This document shows, piece after piece, positions 59,567 through 64,000 of a stretch of 64,000 nucleotides of DNA (its first letter is position 1; every line of letters starts with the position of its first letter). The stretch covers positions 186,001-250,000 of the forward strand of contig CAVSBZ010000005.1 of the NCBI GenBank assembly GCA_963726315.1, given 5' to 3'. The position numbers and the translations under genes were made by a program. A model generated the notes under the pieces. It had not been told where the DNA came from and made no database searches. It saw only the letters and a list, made by a program, of their open reading frames with translations. Origin of the DNA: FEB-25 sp963726315 (GTDB lineage Bacteria; Chloroflexota; Anaerolineae; Anaerolineales; UBA4823).

Positions 59567-60586
59567 TCAATACTCAAGGGCAGGATCCAGGCGGTTGTAC
59601 AACGGAAGCTCCTCAAGGTAACGGTGGAGGTTCTGGGCGAACAGCTCAGCTGCACGCTCATCATACTGCGCTGAAAAACCTGCGATGTGAGGGGTGATGA
59701 TGACATTGGGCAATTTCCACAGCGGGTTGTCGTCAGGCAGGGGTTCGACCGGGAAAACGTCCAGTGCTGCCCCGGCGAGCTTGTGTTCTCGTAGCAGCGG
59801 GAGGAGTGCATTCTGATCGACGATCTCTCCCCGCGAAATGTCCACCAGGTATGCTCCAGGTTTACAAGTAGCCAGTTCCTTATTTCCAATGATGCCGCGT
59901 GTCACCTTTGTGCGCGGTAAGGTCACCACAACATAATCACAGTCTTTAAGCATGGAACCCAATGCCTGCGCTGGGTACAGCCTGTTCACCAGGTCTCCAT
60001 CCGGGTCGCCCAATCCTTCCACAGTGTAGCCGGTGTCTTCGGGGTGCCTGATGTCTCGTTTGGTTGCCAGTACCTTGGCGCCAAAAGTCTGCAGCAGGCG
60101 AGCGATTTGCCTTCCGATGCTACCATATCCGACAATTCCCACCGTGCTTCCGCGCAGCTCAAGTGGAGTGAACAGCTCCCATCTCCCCGAAGGCCATTCT
60201 GCTTTTCGTTGATGAGCGAAGACGTCTGGCATATGGTGTCCTAACGCCAGCATCATCATCACCGCATGTTCTGCCATCTGAGACGCTGAAGCGCCGCTCA
60301 TGCTGGTAACGTTCAAATCTTCACGCTGCAGGATGGGCTCCTCGAGCGCATGGTCGAGCCCTGCCCAATGGAACTGTATCCAGCGCAGGCGTGGTGCTTG
60401 TTCGGGAGCAGGTAATGCCCGGTTGGTATACAATACTTCGATTTTCTTCCATACTTCATCGCTGATCTCGTCTGCTTTTCGCGCCACGATTTTCTGCAGC
60501 ACAATGCGCGGTGAGACGTCGGTGATCTTTTTCATCAGCTCATCGGAGAAGGGTAGTGTAATTAGGACTTCGATCGGCTCATCCAT
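59567..60586 (-). CDS. D-2-hydroxyacid dehydrogenase
   Basis: A 339-residue NAD-dependent dehydrogenase. The cofactor site is VGIVGYGSIGRQIARLL (G-x-G-x-x-G) with an acceptor loop ending in KRDIRH, whose basic residues suggest NADP is possible. The catalytic Arg lies in VDISRGEIV, the Glu in VFPVEPLPDDNPLW and the His in ITPHIAGFSA. The ATG at 60586 follows GAGGT; the frame is open 16 codons further up. The ratio of motifs is normal for the family; the substrate (phosphoglycerate, glyoxylate or other) cannot be chosen. Confidence 0.9.
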   Translation of the reverse strand: MDEPIEVLITLPFSDELMKKITDVSPRIVLQKIVARKADEISDEVWKKIEVLYTNRALPAPEQAPRLRWIQFHWAGLDHALEEPILQREDLNVTSMSGASASQMAEHAVMMMLALGHHMPDVFAHQRKAEWPSGRWELFTPLELRGSTVGIVGYGSIGRQIARLLQTFGAKVLATKRDIRHPEDTGYTVEGLGDPDGDLVNRLYPAQALGSMLKDCDYVVVTLPRTKVTRGIIGNKELATCKPGAYLVDISRGEIVDQNALLPLLREHKLAGAALDVFPVEPLPDDNPLWKLPNVIITPHIAGFSAQYDERAAELFAQNLHRYLEELPLYNRLDPALEY

Positions 60587-60599
60587 AATGTACCTCAAT

Positions 60600-60678
60600 G
60601 GTGTGGGATATTGTGGGATAAATGTGGGATACATGTGCGATACATGTGGGATAAAATGTGTTATCTGTGGGTTATCTA
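60600..60678. repeat. Short tandem repeat upstream of the dehydrogenase gene
   Basis: About six imperfect copies of a 10- to 13-base unit of the type ATGTGGGATA run head to tail. They lie directly upstream of the dehydrogenase start on the complement, so they fall in its promoter or leader region. Confidence 0.8.
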
Positions 60679-60840
60679 ATTTTACTCAATCGAGAAGATT
60701 GACGCCATGAAAAAATCAATTATTCACGGAATTCCATTAATTCTAATTCAACACTCATCCATTCGGCTGGATTTTGGCTTTACATATTCAGAAGCTATCG
60801 ATATAATCAAGCCTTCTTAACTATTTAGAAAGGTTAATGT

Positions 60841-61293
60841 ATGGAAGATATTGAGCCATTAGTCAAAACACTTCAAGAAGTATTCAGCATTGTTCGCCAG
60901 CGCATGATGGGTAACATTTTCATCTTCGCCAGGGATAAAGGATTGACCATGGCACAGTTTGGTGCGATGATCCAAATAAACCATAAGGGTGGCTGCGGCG
61001 TCTCCGATATCGGTAGCGACCTCGGCGTAACCAATTCAGCCGCCAGCCAGATGCTGGAGCGCCTGGTCCAGCTAAAACTGGTCACCCGCAGCGAAGACCC
61101 CTCGGACCGTCGAGTCAAGCTGATCGTTCTCACCGAGAAGGGCCACCAAATTTTGCACGAAGGGAATCTCGCCAACCGCTCCTGGCTTGAAGACCTGGCG
61201 CGATCCATGGATGAAGACGAGCAGGACCAGGTAAGAAACGCTGTTCTTATCCTGATTGAAAAAGCCCGCCAGTTTGAGCCGAGCCCTGTCTAA
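60841..61293 (+). CDS. MarR-family transcriptional regulator
   Basis: A 150-residue protein with the MarR winged helix: GLTMAQFGAMIQIN, the recognition helix region VSDIGSDLGVTNSAASQMLERLVQLKLV, and the wing SEDPSDRRVKLIVLTEKG. The D-x-R-R wing motif is diagnostic. Flanking helices form the dimer interface. An AGAAAGG site precedes the ATG. It lies 170 bases before a heterodimeric ABC exporter on the same strand, a frequent arrangement in which the regulator represses the exporter until a toxic compound binds. Confidence 0.92.
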   Translation: MEDIEPLVKTLQEVFSIVRQRMMGNIFIFARDKGLTMAQFGAMIQINHKGGCGVSDIGSDLGVTNSAASQMLERLVQLKLVTRSEDPSDRRVKLIVLTEKGHQILHEGNLANRSWLEDLARSMDEDEQDQVRNAVLILIEKARQFEPSPV

Positions 61294-61465
61294 GACATTC
61301 GATTTATTCGTCCAGCTCCTCCTTTTAAAAATTGGATGCGGTCTATAAATGCTGTTTTTATCGATGAGATTGCCAGTTTTACTGGTTAATTTATTTGTTG
61401 CTAACTTGCCTAATATATCGAAAGGACATCAAACCAAAACTTAATTATTGGGAACCAAACCAACT

Positions 61466-63706
61466 ATGCTGCGATTACTTAAATACCTAAAACCATATCG
61501 AATACTAATCGTACTTACCATTGCTTTGCTGTTCGTGCAAGCTTTTGCCGACCTGGCTCTACCAAGCTATATGGCGGATATCGTTAATGTCGGTATCCAG
61601 CAGGGAGGGGTCGAGACTGCCGTCCCAGAGGCTCTTCGCCAGACTTCGATGGATAAGCTCACCATTTTCATGAGCGAGGCTGATAAAACCAGGGTCCTTT
61701 CTGACTACACCCTGGTAGATAATAATTCAGCTGATTATGCCACCTATGTTGAGCTCTACCCCACCCTGGCCACGGAGCCTATCTACGTCCTGAACGAGGT
61801 GAGCAGTGAAGAAATCGCCTGGCTGAACCCGGTGATGGGTCAGGCAATATTAATCGTCTCTGGCATCGAGCAAGCTATGGCTGACCCAGCCAAAGCAGCC
61901 GCCCTGGCCACCAGTATGGGCTTCGACTTATCAAAGATACCACCTGGCGTGGATATATATACCATCCTTGGTCAGCTTACCCCTGATCAGCACGCAAAGC
62001 TGCTCATCGCTTCAGAGGCGAAGTTTGGTTCTATGTCCGATACCATGATCGTCCAGGCAGCTGCTGCGCCGATTCAGGCAGAATACACCGCCCTCGGTAT
62101 GGATACCCAGAAGCTGTCGACCAGCTATATTATTAACATCGGTATGATCATGCTGGTCATCACTTTGATCTCCGGAACCTGTATGATCATTGTGGGTTAT
62201 TTGTCGGCTCGAACCGGAGCAGGCTTGGCGCGTGATTTGCGCCGTAACGTCTTCCAGCGTGTCGAAAGCTTTTCCGCCACTGAGTTTGATACATTCTCCA
62301 CTGCCTCGCTGATCACCCGCTCGACCAACGACATCACCCAGGTCCAGCTGGTGGTGATCATGATCATGCGTATCGTTTTCTATGCGCCCATCCTTGCCAT
62401 CGGTGGCATTATCAGAGCCACCCAAACAAGCGCCAACATGTGGTGGATCATTGCCCTGGCCGTCGTTGTGCTTCTCGGTTTGATCATAACCGTGTTCACC
62501 ATAGCCCTACCGAAATTCAAGATCATTCAAAGCCTGCTAGACCGGCTCAACCTTGTTATGCGTGAAAACCTGTCCGGCATGATGGTCATCCGGGCGTTCA
62601 ATATGCAGGGCTTTGAAGAGAATCGCTTCGATAAAGCTAATCAGGATGTCACGAGTAATTACCTGTTCATCAACCGGGTGATGGTTATCATGATGCCGTT
62701 GATGATGTTGGTTATGAACATTGTGACTCTGTCGATCATCTGGGTTGGATCTCACCAGGTCGCTGAGTCGAACATTCAAGTTGGAGACATGATGGCGTTC
62801 ATGCAATACGCCATGCAGATTTTGTTTTCCTTCCTCATGCTGGCAATGATGTTTATCATGCTCCCGAGAGCAGCTGTATCTGGTGATCGTGTGGCTGACG
62901 TGCTGGAGACAGAACCGGTCATCAAAGACCCGCAGGTACCGAAGCAATTCGGCGAGCCATTCAGAGGGACAGTTGAATTCCGGAATGTGTCTTTCCGCTA
63001 TCCTGGCGCAGAGGAAGATGTGCTGCACGATATCAGTTTCACTGCCCTGCCCGGTCAGACCACTGCCCTGATCGGCACCACCGGCTCGGGCAAATCCACG
63101 ATTGTCAACCTGATCCCGCGTTTTTACGAAGTTACGGAGGGTGCGGTCTATGTGGATGGGACCGATATCCGTGAAGTGACACAGCATGATCTGCGTGATC
63201 GGATTGGTTATATTCCCCAGAAAGGCACACTGTTCTCCGGCACAATCGAAAGCAACTTACTATACGGTGATGAAAATGCCAGCGAAGAAGACTTGCAAAC
63301 GGCTGCCGATATATCTCAAGCCACCGAGTTCATCTTCTCCAAACCAGAAGGGATGCAATCTGAAGTGGCACAAGGGGGAATGAACGTATCTGGCGGTCAA
63401 AAGCAACGACTCGCCATTGCCCGTGCGTTAGTGAAAAAAGCGCCTATATATATCTTTGACGACAGCTTTTCGGCCCTGGATTTCAAGACCGATGCAGCCT
63501 TACGTAGATCGCTCAAGGATCAAACTGGTGCAAGCACCATGATGATCGTGACTCAGCGCATTGCCACCATCAAGAATGCCGAGCAGATCATTGTGCTGGA
63601 TGAAGGCAAAATCGTGGGCAAAGGCTCACATGAGGAGCTGATGATGGAAAGTGATGTGTATCGAGGCATTGCCTTATCTCAGTTAAGTGAGGAGGAGCTG
63701 GCATGA
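61466..63706 (+). CDS. ABC exporter, transmembrane-ATPase subunit 1
   Basis: A 746-residue half-transporter. A hydrophobic helix (about residues 13-38) is followed by an unusually long extracytoplasmic insertion of about 160 residues before the next membrane segment. Five further membrane helices follow, then the ATPase with Walker A GTTGSGKST, signature NVSGGQKQR and Walker B IYIFDDSFSALD. DDSFSALD, with Asp-Ser in place of the usual Glu-Pro, is typical of the subunit with the degenerate catalytic site. The ATG at 61466 is preferred over a TTG at 61448. The stop overlaps the start of the partner gene (ATGA). Drug or lipid export is likely. Confidence 0.9.
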   Translation: MLRLLKYLKPYRILIVLTIALLFVQAFADLALPSYMADIVNVGIQQGGVETAVPEALRQTSMDKLTIFMSEADKTRVLSDYTLVDNNSADYATYVELYPTLATEPIYVLNEVSSEEIAWLNPVMGQAILIVSGIEQAMADPAKAAALATSMGFDLSKIPPGVDIYTILGQLTPDQHAKLLIASEAKFGSMSDTMIVQAAAAPIQAEYTALGMDTQKLSTSYIINIGMIMLVITLISGTCMIIVGYLSARTGAGLARDLRRNVFQRVESFSATEFDTFSTASLITRSTNDITQVQLVVIMIMRIVFYAPILAIGGIIRATQTSANMWWIIALAVVVLLGLIITVFTIALPKFKIIQSLLDRLNLVMRENLSGMMVIRAFNMQGFEENRFDKANQDVTSNYLFINRVMVIMMPLMMLVMNIVTLSIIWVGSHQVAESNIQVGDMMAFMQYAMQILFSFLMLAMMFIMLPRAAVSGDRVADVLETEPVIKDPQVPKQFGEPFRGTVEFRNVSFRYPGAEEDVLHDISFTALPGQTTALIGTTGSGKSTIVNLIPRFYEVTEGAVYVDGTDIREVTQHDLRDRIGYIPQKGTLFSGTIESNLLYGDENASEEDLQTAADISQATEFIFSKPEGMQSEVAQGGMNVSGGQKQRLAIARALVKKAPIYIFDDSFSALDFKTDAALRRSLKDQTGASTMMIVTQRIATIKNAEQIIVLDEGKIVGKGSHEELMMESDVYRGIALSQLSEEELA

Positions 63707-64000
63707 ACGGACATAGCGCAAGCCCAACACCTTCTTCCTCTCGAACGGATGGACGTCCACCTGCTGCCGGAGGCCCAATGGGCGGAGGCCCAATGCGGGG
63801 CGGTCCGATGGCAATGATGAGTAAAGCTGAAAAGCCGCGTGACTTCAAAGGCACGCTGACCAAACTAGTCCAATATCTTGGGCAATATCGCCTGTTGATT
63901 GTAATCGTCTGGATATTGGCGATAGCTTCAACAGCCGCGGCAATCTTTGGCCCAAAAATTCTCGGAACTGCTACTACCGAGCTGTTTAATGGTGTGATGG
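63703..64000 (+). CDS. ABC exporter, subunit 2, N-terminal part (cut by window edge)
   Basis: The ATG at 63703 overlaps the stop of subunit 1, with GAGGAGG just upstream. The 99 visible codons start with a Ser/Pro-rich, then Gly/Pro/Met-rich cytoplasmic tail (GGPMGGGPMRGGPMAMM), then KGTLTKLVQYLGQYRLLIVIV and the first membrane helix. This Gly/Met-rich head is common in the second subunit of heterodimeric exporters of Gram-positive bacteria and Chloroflexota. The ATPase lies beyond the window. Confidence 0.88.
   Translation, partial: MNGHSASPTPSSSRTDGRPPAAGGPMGGGPMRGGPMAMMSKAEKPRDFKGTLTKLVQYLGQYRLLIVIVWILAIASTAAAIFGPKILGTATTELFNGVM

Noticed and set aside
60600..60678. CRISPR array
   Set aside because: Units of 10 to 13 bases without unique spacers and no cas genes nearby.
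63588..63863. Antisense open frame over the end of ABC exporter subunit 1 and the start of subunit 2
   Set aside because: It mirrors the Gly/Pro/Met-rich coding sequence of subunit 2 and has no signal of its own. Subunit 2 on the plus strand starts with overlap and a strong binding site.

Overview
The window looks like a chromosomal segment of an anaerobic Chloroflexota bacterium, most probably Anaerolineae. This placement is an inference from the gene families (a MalT-like LuxR regulator, tandem SARP/AAA/TPR regulators, corrinoid methyltransferases), not from a marker gene. I saw no rRNA, tRNA, CRISPR array, insertion sequence or phage gene.

Positions 715-39903 hold one large catabolic island. 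Its core is seven full-length or frameshifted proteins of the monomethylamine methyltransferase (MtmB) family, one MttB-family methyltransferase, four corrinoid-carrier proteins, one pterin-dependent (methyl-tetrahydrofolate) methyltransferase and one stand-alone protein resembling the activation domain of B12-dependent methionine synthase. In none of the seven MtmB-like genes is there an amber codon where archaeal MtmB carries pyrrolysine. The residue there is G, N, E, N, M, M or L. Interleaved with them are three xanthine-dehydrogenase-type molybdenum hydroxylases, an adenine deaminase (frameshifted), three further amidohydrolases of the deaminase type and a BMP-type (purine nucleoside-like) ABC importer.

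The island has three transcription blocks. Block 1 (minus strand, 8199 to 715) is corrinoid protein, MtmB-like, methyl-THF methyltransferase, activation protein and a molybdenum hydroxylase. A GntR/UTRA regulator (8312-9073) is divergent from it and is followed by MttB-like, two MtmB-like, a corrinoid protein and a frameshifted MtmB-like gene. Block 2 (minus strand, 24486 to 15662) is solute-binding lipoprotein, ATPase, two permeases, MtmB-like, adenine deaminase and corrinoid protein. Block 3 (plus strand, 25045-39903) is MtmB-like, hydroxylase module, two amidohydrolases, second hydroxylase module, third amidohydrolase, corrinoid protein and MtmB-like. A 23-bp inverted repeat occurs in the divergent gntR promoter region (8254-8276) and again just downstream of the promoter of block 3 (24940-24962), so one regulator probably controls both.

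The most economical reading is that the cell imports an N-methylated nitrogen heterocycle (methylated purine is the best guess; creatinine or N-methylhydantoin-like compounds are alternatives). It would remove the methyl groups through pyrrolysine-free MtmB-type enzymes onto corrinoid proteins and then tetrahydrofolate, and process the ring with deaminases and molybdenum hydroxylases. This is inference from gene context and has not been shown.

From 40281 onward the content is ordinary: an acetyltransferase, ClpC, a cyclic-nucleotide-binding-domain protein, a NifU-type Fe-S scaffold, a tandem pair of giant SARP-type regulators with a decayed third copy, a second acetyltransferase, an aldo/keto reductase, small membrane proteins, a SAM-methyltransferase-like protein, a secreted protein, a drug/metabolite transporter, an HtrA-type protease, a D-2-hydroxyacid dehydrogenase, and a MarR regulator with a heterodimeric ABC exporter cut by the right edge. 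Four genes in the island carry single-base frameshifts, which may be real or may be sequencing indels.
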